Assembly (NCBI GenBank): GCA_033439765.1
Contig: JAULSN010000003.1
Span: 4,526,001 to 4,590,000, forward strand
Source of the DNA: Lasiosphaeria ovina
Taxonomy: Eukaryota; Ascomycota; Sordariomycetes; Sordariales; Lasiosphaeriaceae
DNA length: 64,000 nucleotides
Reading direction: 5' to 3'
The notes under the pieces are model-generated. The model did no database searches, was not told the DNA's origin, and was given only the letters and a program-made list of their open reading frames with translations. Shown here in pieces: positions 46,527-57,353 of this stretch. Positions within the stretch are counted from its first letter, which is position 1. Every line of letters begins with the position of its first letter. Both the position numbers and the translations under genes were made by a program.

Positions 46527-49151
46527 ATGGCTTCGACGAACGTATCTGCGCCAACAGGTGGCGGAGGCGACGATTCGCAAGCACCACACATGCATCTAGA
46601 TGCCGACGGTCACAGAAGTAGAGGCAGAGGACGTGGGGGCAGAGGCCGGGGCAGGAGGGACGGACCGCACGCCCCAGGTGGGAACGCCCCGGCCGGGAAT
46701 GCCCGAGCCGGGCGCGGAAGGGGCAGAGGCGGAAGAGCACCAAGAGGAGGACGGCATGCCAACGACACAACATCCGACCCTGCTGTCGAGCCATCAGCCG
46801 AACAAGGCTTTGAACCGCCAAGTGAAAAGGGGGCAGCTTCCCAGCCGGGCAAGTCGCTCAACTTCAAGACCGCCAATGAGGCGCCGCAGGACGACGCCGA
46901 CGACGAGGATGCTGGAGTCTGTTTCATCTGCGCGAACAGAATTGTTCACCGCTCTCTCGCGCCTTGCAATCACGCAACTTGCCACATCTGCGCATTAAGG
47001 CTGAGGGCTCTCTACAAGAGCAAGGACTGTCCACATTGTCGGGTGAGTAACTATCCCTTGGTTCGAGACTTTCCACTGTGTAACTGACAAGTTGGCCGCT
47101 GCTAGACTTCAGCTCCGTTTGTCATCTTCACCGATGACGCCACCAAGAGGTTCGAGGAATATACCAGTGAAGAAGTCCGAATCAGTGACGAGAACATTGG
47201 CGTCAAATATACCAGCGAGGATATTAGGGACGATACAGTCCTTCTTCTTAGGTACAACTGCCCTGATGGAGACTGCGATTTTGCCGGCTTTGGCTGGCCC
47301 GACCTGCACCGCCATGTCCGTTCCGTCCACCACAAGAAACTGTGCGATCTCTGCACTCGACACAAAATGGTCTTCACTCACGAGCATGATATGTTCGCAG
47401 ACCAGGAACTGACGGACCATATGCGGCATGGCGACGACAAACCTGGGGCATCTGACCAGACTGGCTTCAAGGGCCATCCGCTTTGCGGCTTCTGCGGCGC
47501 GCGCTTCTACGATGATGACAAACTCTACGAGCATTGCCGCAACAAGCACGAGCGGTGCTTTCTCTGCGATCGGAGGGACTCAAGAAAGCCACACTACTAT
47601 CAAGATTACAATGCTCTCGAGGAGCACTTCAAAAAGGACCATTTCATCTGCCCCGACAAAGAGTGCCAGGAGAAAAAGTTCGTAGTGTTTGCATCAGAGA
47701 TGGATCTCAAAGCCCACCAGCTCAGCGAGCATGGGGGGTCATTCTCCAAAGATGTCAGGAGAGTCGACATGTCAAGCTTTGACTTCCGGCAGAGCTACCA
47801 ACAGGAGAGACGCGGAGGTGGCGCCAGCGGGAGGGATCAGAATCGGAGGCGTGGCCCCGATCCCAACACTGAAGCGCTACCTGTCAGCTCTGCCCAGCAG
47901 CTCAGGAGAGACGAGCTTGCTTTCCAGCGCCAGATGGCCATCAGCTCTATCCAGTCTGCACAGTCTGCACAGTCTACACAGTCAAGCGCGGAGCCGTCGT
48001 CGAGGCCGAACGCCAACACTTCAACCCAGTCATCTCTCCCCTCTCTGTCCCAGCCGCCACAGTCTTCCCAGACAACAATTGACGACCTGCAGAACCTCAG
48101 CATTGCTGACCTCTCCTCTCTTACTCACGACCAGCGTGCTAGCCTTACGCGGCACGGCGCCGTCATTGAGCGAGCCGCAAATCTTCTCGGGAACAACTCT
48201 ACAAAGATGGACATGTTCCGCTCGCTCATCTCCAACTACAATAGGGGGTCGATGACAGCGGAACTGTTAGTCGACGAATTCTTTTCGCTATTTGCCGAGA
48301 CCTCGTCTCACGCCCTCGGGACTCTGGTCCGCGAAGCTGCGGAGCTATTCGACGACAAGAAGAAAGGGGAGGCTCTGCGCAAGGCCTGGCACAACTGGCG
48401 TGCTGCTGCCACAGAGGACTATCCGTCCCTCCCTGGTCTCGGAGGGGCGCAGAGCTCGGTGGCACCATCCAGCGCTTGGGCTGCCGCTGCTGCCTTAGGC
48501 CCGACCATTGTGCGAGGAATTTCGACCAGTAACACACCAGCTGCACAGGCAAGGCAAACAACGAGAGTTCTCAAGCTCAAGAACAGCACCAGACGGGGAA
48601 GTGCAGGATCTGGAGTGTCCATTCCAGGACTCAGTCCCAGTTCGTCGACGGCTTCGTCATCCGACTGGATAACGAGTCGCGGTAACAATAACCGCAGTGA
48701 CAGCAACAACAACAACATTATCCCGTCTCGCTCGGCTTTCCCCGCGCTCCCCGGCGCCGCCATCTCAAACTCAACACAGCCCACCTGGATTGGCGGGACT
48801 GGGCCAGCTATCACAAGGTCGCCACCAAAACCTGCGGCAGTTGGGTTCTCCCAGCCATCATATGGCGGGGGTGGTGGTGGTGGTGGTGGTGGCGGGAGGA
48901 GAACCGGCGTCAATGGCGGTGGCGAGGACGCTTTCCCCGCCCTGCCGGCGGCGCCGAAACCCACCACGACCATCTTTGGCTACGGCTCCGGTGTTGTGCG
49001 CCGCGATTTCGGCCAGTCCCGTGGCACCTTCAATTGGGGAGCGGCACAGGAGCCGCCTCCCACTGAGGATGCTGAAGAGGCTGCACCGGCGCCTGGGGGT
49101 TCCAAGGGTAAGAAGAAGAACAAGAAGCAGGTGCTGGTGCAGTGGGGCTAA
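46527..49151 (+). CDS. hel2: RING E3 ubiquitin ligase of the Hel2/ZNF598 family
   Basis: Protein of 853 residues in two exons, 46527-47042 and 47106-49151. The 63-nt intron (donor GTGAGT, branch AACTGAC, acceptor GCTAG) joins in phase 0 right after the last RING cysteine, giving CPHCR then TSAPFVIF. In yeast and man this ligase senses collided ribosomes, ubiquitinates 40S proteins and triggers ribosome quality control. The N-terminus is RGG-rich (about 30-76). The C3HC4 RING spans about 132-171 (CFICANRIV...CPHC). A series of C2H2-type fingers follows (YNCPDGDCDFAGFGWPDLHRH, CGFCGARFYDDDKLYEHCRNKH and others) up to about residue 400. A Ser/Gln-rich region, a poly-Gly run and a basic KKKNKKQVLVQWG tail close the protein. 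The open frame extends upstream without an ATG, so 46527 is the start. Confidence 0.93.
48867..48891 (+). repeat. GGT trinucleotide repeat encoding poly-glycine
   Basis: A run of GGT codons with a few GGG or GGC variants codes eleven consecutive glycines near the C-terminus of the Hel2-type ligase. Such runs vary in length between strains. Confidence 0.8.
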
Positions 49152-49675
49152 ATCTAAACTCCTCAACACACGCGCGCGCCGCTTGCGGACTTGTTGTGTA
49201 TGTGTATTTATTGCTGAGTGCTAAACAGAGGCAACTGTTGGTATAAGTATGTTATCAAAACAAGACAGTGTGCCAGGGGTTTGCGGAGGTTGTCGGCGTG
49301 GTGTGTTGTGTAGAGTTTCGTACACACAATATAGACCTGCCTTCACCACAGCGATGTTCCCCGTGCTTTATTATAGGTGGATAGCTAACTCTTGGTAGCC
49401 AAGACAGTCCGTGGAGACATATAATATCGAGAGCTTTCTAGGTGCCCAAATGCCTAAGGTAACTTCCCCAAAATTGCTCAGAGATACCCAGGTATGTAAG
49501 AGGCATAGCATAGCCGTGTGTCGGCACTCGGATGCTCGAGTAGGTGACTTCCAACTCTTGGGCGTACTTTTGCGGTTCTCAGGAAAGTACTAGTAACATT
49601 AGAGCTTCGCTCCCTCATCCTGTACCTTCCAGTCGTCCCAAACGAAACCCGGGGCGCGTTCAGGTTGAAAGCAGG
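49152..49675. other. Gap between convergent genes
   Basis: This is the 3' flank of the Hel2-type gene and of the small membrane-protein gene on the other strand. No coding signal is visible. Confidence 0.6.
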
Positions 49676-50043
49676 TCATACCAATCCAATTTCCAACGCT
49701 ATAGTTCCAACCATTACCCCTACAAGCGGCCCAATAGGCTTGTTGCCGAATTTAAGGAGCAGGAGAGGGTAGGATCCCATAACGAACGAGATGCAGGTCA
49801 TCCAGACCAGCATCAGGACCCCGTTGCTCTGTTCGACCTGCAGGCGCGGCGGGCCGGGCAAGAAGAAGCCGAACCGGTTGGGGATGCCGGCACGCGCGAC
49901 TGCACCGCGTAGCCCCGGGTGGTGAACGCGAGACGGGTTGCGCTGAGACGGCCGTCGACGACCTCGTCGCCGAAAATATCCTCGAGAATGGCCCAGATGC
50001 CGCCGCCGCCGCCGCCGCCGCTGAGGAGGTTGCTGCGAGACAT
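49676..50043 (-). CDS. Small two-helix membrane protein, hypothetical
   Basis: I do not recognise the family. Model: exon 1 50043-49906 (ATG, MSRSNLLS, seven glycines, then GIWAILEDIFGDEVVDGR), a 68-nt intron and exon 2 49837-49676, joined in phase 0 as TTRGYA then VEQSNGVLMLVWM, for 99 residues. A second donor at 49893 gives a 56-nt intron and four more residues (VQSR). The acceptor CCTGCAG follows a pyrimidine-rich stretch. Exon 2 codes two hydrophobic helices, VLMLVWMTCISFVMGSYPLLLL and GPLVGVMVGTIALEIGLV, separated by KFGNKPI. Without an intron the two parts sit in different frames, so a frameshifted relic is the main alternative. Confidence 0.45.
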
Positions 50044-50717
50044 TGTCGATCTATCGAGGTCGTCCGTCTCCTGCTTGGTGAAGTGTTAGTTACGATTTAA
50101 TTAGGTAGCTGATATTAGTTAATAGAACAAAACACGATTGGAATCGCCTACCTTCCTTGAAGAGCGTAGGTACGTACCTAGGAAATAAGTCAGGTTATTA
50201 GGTAGTTGAACGATGGAACCAGGATACGGTGTGGGTGGCCTGTACCAAGTAGGGTACCTTAATTATATACACACGAAAAAGTAGTACGGTAGGTTTAAGA
50301 CACCGGGCTGGACAGGTTCAAACAATTAATGCCACAAAAACCATGCCGCCCGACTTGTAAACTCTATTGCTGCCAGGCAACATCAAAGTTCTCCACCATG
50401 GCAAGAAGGGCACCAAAATATCTGGCTGAACAGTATTCCCTTCGTCGCCATACCCGACCTCATTACCACGTCGGTAAACACCTCCACTTAAGTTCGACCG
50501 GGCAACTCAGTACGACCGGTCTGCCCTCGTCCATGACGGGATGATACCTCAGGTCATTCATAAAAAAAGGTATTGATCGAAATAACACCGGATCATGTAC
50601 CGCAATGCAACAATATTGAAATAACTACATAAGCCCTAGACTATCCGCCTGAAGTGCCAGATTCACAACTTATTTCCGCTCGTAAACTCTAACCTTTACT
50701 TGAAGTAAGAAAAACGA
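50044..50717. other. Intergenic region rich in GGTACC-type motifs
   Basis: No gene is seen. It holds a perfect 14-base palindrome TAGGTACGTACCTA (50167-50180), a GGGTACCTT (50252) and several related words, the densest cluster of this motif in the window. The interval is the promoter side of the small membrane protein and the 3' flank of ire1. Confidence 0.55.
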
Positions 50718-53700
50718 CTACAACCCCAGCCCAGCAGGTTCGTAATACTCCCTGAAGCGATCCGTCTCCTCCCATTGAACGTTGTACACGACGTTCCAGC
50801 AAGTGATAAGCAGGTTTGGGAACCGACGCGTCCAGAAGCCCAGGTAGCCCTCCGGAAGAGGGCCAACCGACTTCTTGAGCGTCTCGGGCATGTCCTCGTA
50901 GTGGTTGCGCTTGTTGCGAAGCGCGCGTAGTAGATCCAGCATCCGCGTGCCCGTGTACTTGCGTTGCTTGCCAAGACTATCGACAAAGTCCTTGGGCAGA
51001 TTCTTGAGGAAGTCGCCCTTAACAACACTTGGAGCAAAGCGCTCCAATTCAGAGAGAGCCTCCGACGGAGGGTCGCGCTGCTCCTTCTCGAAGTGATCTG
51101 ACACATCGCAGAGGAATGAAAGCCGTTTCTTGGCGCTCCAGAAAAATGGATGTGCCATGACTTCGCGGGCAGACGGCCGGAGTTTGGGGTTGGCATTGAG
51201 CATACTCGCAATGAGGTCATTAGCCTCAAACGAGAAGTCGCCTAACGAGTCGAGAAGTTGCAGACTGTATTTGCCCTTGCGAATGTTCACCTCGCGCATG
51301 TACCGATCACCGCAGTCGAACGGGTGACTGCCTTTTGTTAGGACGTAAAAGAAGACCAAGCCGAGCGAGAAAATGTCGATAGCTCTTGTAACACGACGGC
51401 TATTGGGACCAAGCAGCTCCCCTGACCCGCTGTGAAGACTCGAACCTGGATCAGTAAGAGTCATCGATGTAGATCCAGGCCCGTCGTCATCGATGAGGAG
51501 TTCAGGGGCGCGCCAGCCAGACGTTCCAGCTGCATGCGCGGTAGTAGCTCCAAAGGAAGACTGGCCGCCCTCCAGCTTCTTGCAAAGACCGAAGTCAGAC
51601 ACAAGCAGACGTGGCCTGCCATCCTTGCCCATATTGACAAGAATGTTTTGAGGCTTGAGGTCGCGATGGACAATGCGCAAGCTATGCAGATGGCTCAGGC
51701 CGTTGGCAACCTGATACAGGACACTGGGCATGTCATTTTCGCCCGCCTGGGCCAGGTCGCGAAACATTTGTGGCTTCTGGACGACATCTGCAAGAGAGGC
51801 CTGGCAAAGCTCGAGGGCAATATAGAGGAACGCTGCCCGCTGTTGTTGGGCGAAGTATCGAATAACTGTATTTCTGTTAGAGTCTCATCGTTCGTGGCGC
51901 CGAAGATGGGAAACTTACCATTCGGGTGGTCGTCACTTTCTCTTAACAATTTCGTCTCCTGACTGGCAATTTCGGTGAATTGCACAAGCATGCGCTTCAC
52001 TGCAACATCGCGGCCATCCCATTTCCCTGCAAACACGACAGTGCCGTTGCTTCCCGTCCCAAGCTGCTGTTCCTCATTAACTTCCAGGAGGCCCATCTTT
52101 AGAATGGGGCCCGAAACCTCGTCAACACCGGTGGGAATAGTCAGAATGTCAGGCTCCAGTTTTGGCTCCGCGCCGAGTTGCTTTGCTTTGTTGACCACCT
52201 CTTCAACAGTTGCCTCCGGGGGTTCGTCGTCGCGCGATTGCGAGTGTTCGCTCTTGTCCTTGATACTACCTTTTTTGTGCTTGAGGCCCCCGCGGCGCCC
52301 CCTATGCGCCTTTTTTTTCTTGGCGCTGTCAAGGACGGAGGTGCCATCATTGCTATCGAGGGCTGGCTTGTCGACGAGGTCGGCGGGCTCAGAAAAAGAG
52401 ACGGCGGGTGACACTTGCTTGGTTGTGGCAGCTGCCCCGGAATTCCCGGAATTCCCGGAATTAGATTTATCAACAGAGACGTCAGAGGTGGTGTCGACCC
52501 CGACTTTGTCGTCGGTTTCGCTATTATCCGCTTTGGCATCGACTGGCCCCTTGGAATCAAGCTCGGCACTCGCGGCCGTGGAGCTAACTTCGATATGCTG
52601 CTCGAAGTTGCTCTTGTTCCAAGTCTTCCAGCTGGACCGCCAAAATTTATCCTTGTATAAATAATACATGAGGATGAAGAAGATGACGATTGCAGCAGGG
52701 TTGCTAACCAAGTCAACGAGACTGACAGCGGCAAATTCCGAGATCTTCCTCGGGTCGAGTATTGGGCTCGATTCTGCCGGTGGTATTGGCAAGGACGTTG
52801 GCGCTGATGGCGGGAGCGCTGGGTCGGAGTTGCGCGTGTCAGTGTCAATCGACCCATCTATTAGTTGAAGCGATCGTTGGCCGTTGTTGGTCCCACCAGA
52901 CCCAACTGACAATGGGTATGTCCCGATCAGCACTTTGGATTTTTGTTCCTCGTCCGACTCCCACGAGTCTTTGACTTGCAACCAGTCCATCTTGTGAATA
53001 AGGGCTGGGCCGGCCTCGAGAATCATGGGATATCGGCTACCCGAAAGAGCATACCAGCTTCCGGCCTCGGTCTGGTTTATAAATACCTGCTCGCTGCGAA
53101 GGCGCAAGTCATTCTCGTCACTGGCAGGGAGCGGCGGCTGTGGCAGAACAACGAGGTCGGGATCCTCGCCTGGGGCAGTCCCCCAACGATGGAAGACATC
53201 AAAAACGCGGGCGACCGGCGATGAGAGCATCTTGGTGAAAGATGGGCGGTCCATCCTGGAACGCGCAAAATCAAAGCCGTATACTTTGCCATCGTGTTGG
53301 CCCGCGATGTAGCGGTGGTCCTTCGTGTTGAGATTCTGCTGAATGAGATCGTTGTCCTGATTGTTAGGTCCCCATTCCGAGTACTTCAGCGAGGCAAGCG
53401 GACTACCGTCGGCACGATGGATACCAACAGTATATTCGGTGCGCCCGAGCGTTATGGTGCCGCTATTGCTGCACTCTTCGCTGTCTCCGTCGGCTAACGC
53501 GTTGGGCTTGGAGCAGCTCTCCGACTCCACCTTATTCACGTAGGAGCTCGACGGGCCAAATTCCTTGATCACAGCACCCGTGGCTGCATTGAAAGTGACC
53601 ATGGTCGTCATTTTATTGCCGGTGTATACGAGTCCATTACGTTTGTCGTATCGGTTGGACATATTCTCAACGACCGTCTTCATGGTCCAGTCCATCTTGG

Positions 53701-54394
53701 ACAGGCTCACTTTGCCGCCACTGGGCCGCCATATATAGAGTTCTCCATCGCGAGTGGGCTCGACGACCCAGATATAATCGTCGATGGGGTCGTAGTCTTC
53801 GTCGACTTCAGATCGGTTGGCACGAAAGTGTCTTGTCTCGACCATGGGGCGGTCGGCCTTGTAGTGCCAACGCTCTTGTCCAGTCTTTCTGTCGCTGGCA
53901 TAAAGGTTTCCATCGACGGTCGCCAGAAGAACAAAGTCTTCCACTTCCCAATCCTCCAGATTCCGCGCATCGTGCTGCGAGAGACCAGCCCCAATGGAGC
54001 TGGTTTTGTATGCTGGAGGACGTGGTGCTCGAACGGACAAGTCCGGAGCCAAAGCGAGGGCGCGCGCATCGTCAATATTGATGGCGTGGGAGCGGGAGTA
54101 GGGGTTGAGCCGGGGGTCGTCATCATCGACGTCGCTAGTGACGGTGGTCTTTCGTCTGTTGTGGGCGTGAGGCGTCTCGACCACCAGATGGCCCGTTAGG
54201 GGCGTTGCAACGGGATTCTGGAGAGCATGTTGGCTACCCTCGGGTGGGGATCTCGGCTGGTGATTCTGCGCGGGTTGGCGCTGCTGGTGCTGCTGCTGAG
54301 CATCGGCGAGGGGGAGCCATGGCAGGAGGATAAAGGCGAGTGCCAACAGGAACTTGCGCTGCGGAGCGACGTGGCCAGGTGGCCGTCGCAACAT
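50718..54394 (-). CDS. ire1: Ire1, ER-stress sensor kinase/endoribonuclease
   Basis: Type I ER membrane protein of 1207 residues that senses unfolded proteins and starts unconventional splicing of the HAC1/hacA mRNA. Exons are 54394-51919 and 51865-50718. The 53-nt intron (GTAAGT/TACAG, phase 1) joins HPN to VIRYFAQQ. The open frame reaches 54415, but that codon is GTG; the first ATG is 54394. A signal peptide (LLALAFILLPWLPLADA) and a lumenal beta-rich sensor domain are followed by one membrane segment (about 565-580, IVIFFILMYYLY). A Ser/Asn-rich linker with basic clusters leads to the kinase. Kinase motifs are LGTGSNGTVVF, AVKRM, HRDLKPQN (Asp about 894) and DFG (about 916). The KEN RNase follows with the yeast-equivalent Tyr, Arg-Asn and His at about 1129, 1142-1143 and 1147 (KYTG...LRNKRNHY). 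All catalytic residues are present. Confidence 0.96.
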
Positions 54395-57353
54395 CTCGGG
54401 GACAACAACGCGCACGTTGGAGAGTCGAGTCAGGGGATCACATCAAAGAGGGCCGGGATGCCCGGGCGCCGGGTGTTGTGCGTTATTAGGGGCGGGAGAC
54501 GGGGATTCGGGCCCTAAGGTTTAGGGGGCCGGCGTGCAGCCAACTTGAATCAATGACGATAAAAGTTGGGTTCGGGAAGCCAGCTTAAAAATCAAATCTA
54601 CTACACGAAAACCGCCGCCCGATGCTGATGGTGCGTCGGGGTTGGATTTGATGCAGGAGTGACGGCAGAGAGAAAAGAGGCCATGTGTTGAGAAACGGGA
54701 TGCGGAAAGATGCGAGGATAAGAATGGAAGCAATTGGACGCTCACTCCGTCACTGGTGGTGTGGTGTGGTGGTTGGTTCCTGCCAACGAGGGCTGCCCTG
54801 TCCAAAATCAAAGCGTGGTGCGGGAGCGAAGTGGGCTTGGTGTGGGGTAAATTTAACAAGGTCAGGGCGTGGCTGGGTTTGAGACACAAGGGAGAGGATG
54901 CGCTGGGCAGCTAACAAAATACCTGACGGTTTGTTCCGTTTTCCATCTGATCTTGGCGATCCCGGCTCCCGCTTCAATTGACATAACGGCCGAAGGGTCA
55001 CCACAAATTTACAATAGCCTCTTCCTAATACTTGCCCGACCGGCGACGACATATCTTTGGAGAGAGACACAGGCAGTCCGTACCTTGTAGGATTTAAAAA
55101 GATGATGAAAATTCAAACTGCCGCGAGGTGCAGATACTTAGAGGCCTGAAAAAGAAGTGGCAAAACTCGGGCATGCTCACGCCGGCAGTTCCTGATTCGG
55201 CACACAATGAGCGGCTTACCTAACTGGAGAGGCTGGTACCTCGTTAACAATTAATTGGGCACTGCTACCAAGAAGCAAGACCGCTGGCGGCGCTGATTGG
55301 ATCAGGTGTTTCGGTCTGATGCGGCCACGCCGCCTCCTCGAGCACTGCTCACTGCGGGTAAACTCCTGAGTTGCTGCGCTGCTGACCTGGATGAGCGCCA
55401 CCTTGAACACGAGCATCGAGCCTTCTCCGAAGGAGAGGCTGAGGTCATGAAACGACGAGGCCGCACTGTGGACTCGTCTTCAATCCTCCGCGCGCCTGGC
55501 CTGTGGGGAAGCCTGAGAAAGAAAGGAAATCCACTCGAGGGAGCACGCCTTTTGCACTACGTCCTGATTTTACTTACCAAGCAAGCTCTCCTGGGCCGTT
55601 TTTATACTGTAGAACCAGACTGAGTAGGACATTGGGACTTGGCGCACACAAAAGCTGAAAAGTGACAAAATTGCGCCGTTCTCGACCTTTGTTACTTGCG
55701 TGCCCTGTGCCGTCCTGAGCTCTCGGTCTCGGTCGTTTCAGGGGCTACCTAAACTCGCGTCCGAGGGCAATGGAACATTCCATTCTTTGTGGTTCCCAAG
55801 CCGACTGCTGTTGACGCGTCGTGTGTTCGAGAAGCCCGCTAGTTAATTTTTATGGGACGAGAACAACCCACACGGGCATTCAAACCGAATACTGCCCTGT
55901 GTACGTACGCAGCGTCAGCCCATACGGATACAGTACGGGTGCAATTGGCAGCGTATGCCGAAGAACCGCTGTGCCCCACAGCGCTGAAGCTGTTCCATCC
56001 CATCGACACAGAACCCCGCGCCTCGCCTCGCCTCGCCTCGTTGCATGAACTGGCCGGATATGCCCTTCTTTCGATCGCTTCCAATACCGCCTCTTGGATA
56101 CGCAGTAGTGATTCAAGGGACAAGAAGAGCAATATTAATCGACACTAATGTTTAATGCACCGCCATACCTACAAGCACAGGAGCTCTTTTGGGTGATTCT
56201 ACGGGCTGTCTTGGGTTCCCTTATTAGCAAGGTAATTATTGCTGCACTTGTCCATCCCTCTCTACGGGTCTCACCAGTTTCAGTCTGTGGCACAATGCAA
56301 AGCCGCCAATCATGTCAGCCCAGAGTCCAGGTCACGCAGGATGAGTGATCCCATTTGCTTTTGTAGAGAAACTACTGGCTTATCATCTATAGCTACGGAT
56401 ATCCGTGGTACAAAATGAGACGCTTGGATGTCTACTCGAGGCCCGAGGCCTGCGGCCGCACTTTTATCTGCTTGACTCTGCGCAAACTCTGCAGAGTGCC
56501 TGTCAAAGTGGACAGGCGCCGCGCCATCCCTTATCCTGCCGCCAGCCGTCCCTCCGTACCTGCGTCTCGTCTCGGAGCTGCTTGCTCGCTTGGGGCCCGT
56601 CGAAGCCGAAACGCAACCGCTTAGCTCGCCGACGACGTCACAAACTCGTCCCAAGTCTTCCCGCGCCCGCATCGGAACCTGCTGCCGGAAACACCACGGC
56701 AAGAGATAGATTGCATCCTTCCTCTCTCGCCTCACGCCACCCTCGAGCCCATTCGCTGGTCCATGTCTCGTCGCCGCGTCTAGCCATGCAATAGGCTCTT
56801 CCCACCCCGCAAGCACACACCCTGTGGAGAAGCGGGTGGATAGTATTGCTCGGTATAAGCAAACGACTTGGAAGCTGGGCCGCCCGGGTTTCCATACCGG
56901 TCTCGAGCCGGCCCGAGGTCTGGGCTTTTGTCCCAAAGTTATACCCAGCTTGGCAGAGCTCGAACAGAGCTCAGCTCAAAGGCTCCCGATCCTTCACGGC
57001 CAAGCGTGCCATCGGGTAGTCCGTGGGAGGGTCCTCGCGGCGTCCCTTCACTCCGCCACTCCGGCATAATGTAAAGCCATTGCAATAGCAGTCTTTGCCT
57101 GCTCATGCACTATCGGACAGTGTTTATCTCACAGCGCGCTTTCTTTTCTGAACGGACAGGCTATGCCAACTCGCCCAGTGGAGAGCTTGAGCATTGGAAC
57201 TTGGGTTGTCATTTCGGCTGGAGAACACTGCCTCGCAACAACTTCTGTGCATCTTTCTTTCACGGCTTGACGTCTTCTCCGGACACCCCTTCTATTCCGT
57301 AAACATGTCATTTCATCCCCAGATGGCTTGCCTGGTAACTGCTCTCGGGCCCG
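54395..57353. other. Long intergenic region, no supported gene
   Basis: A 3-kb gap upstream of ire1 and downstream of the C4-module gene. It contains a (CCTCG)5-type run at 56018-56040. Open frames are short and overlapping. A long ire1 leader could occupy part of it, but nothing in the sequence proves that. Confidence 0.5.

Noticed and set aside
54395..54415. Seven-residue N-terminal extension of Ire1
   Set aside because: It begins at GTG; the ATG at 54394 leads directly into a normal signal peptide.
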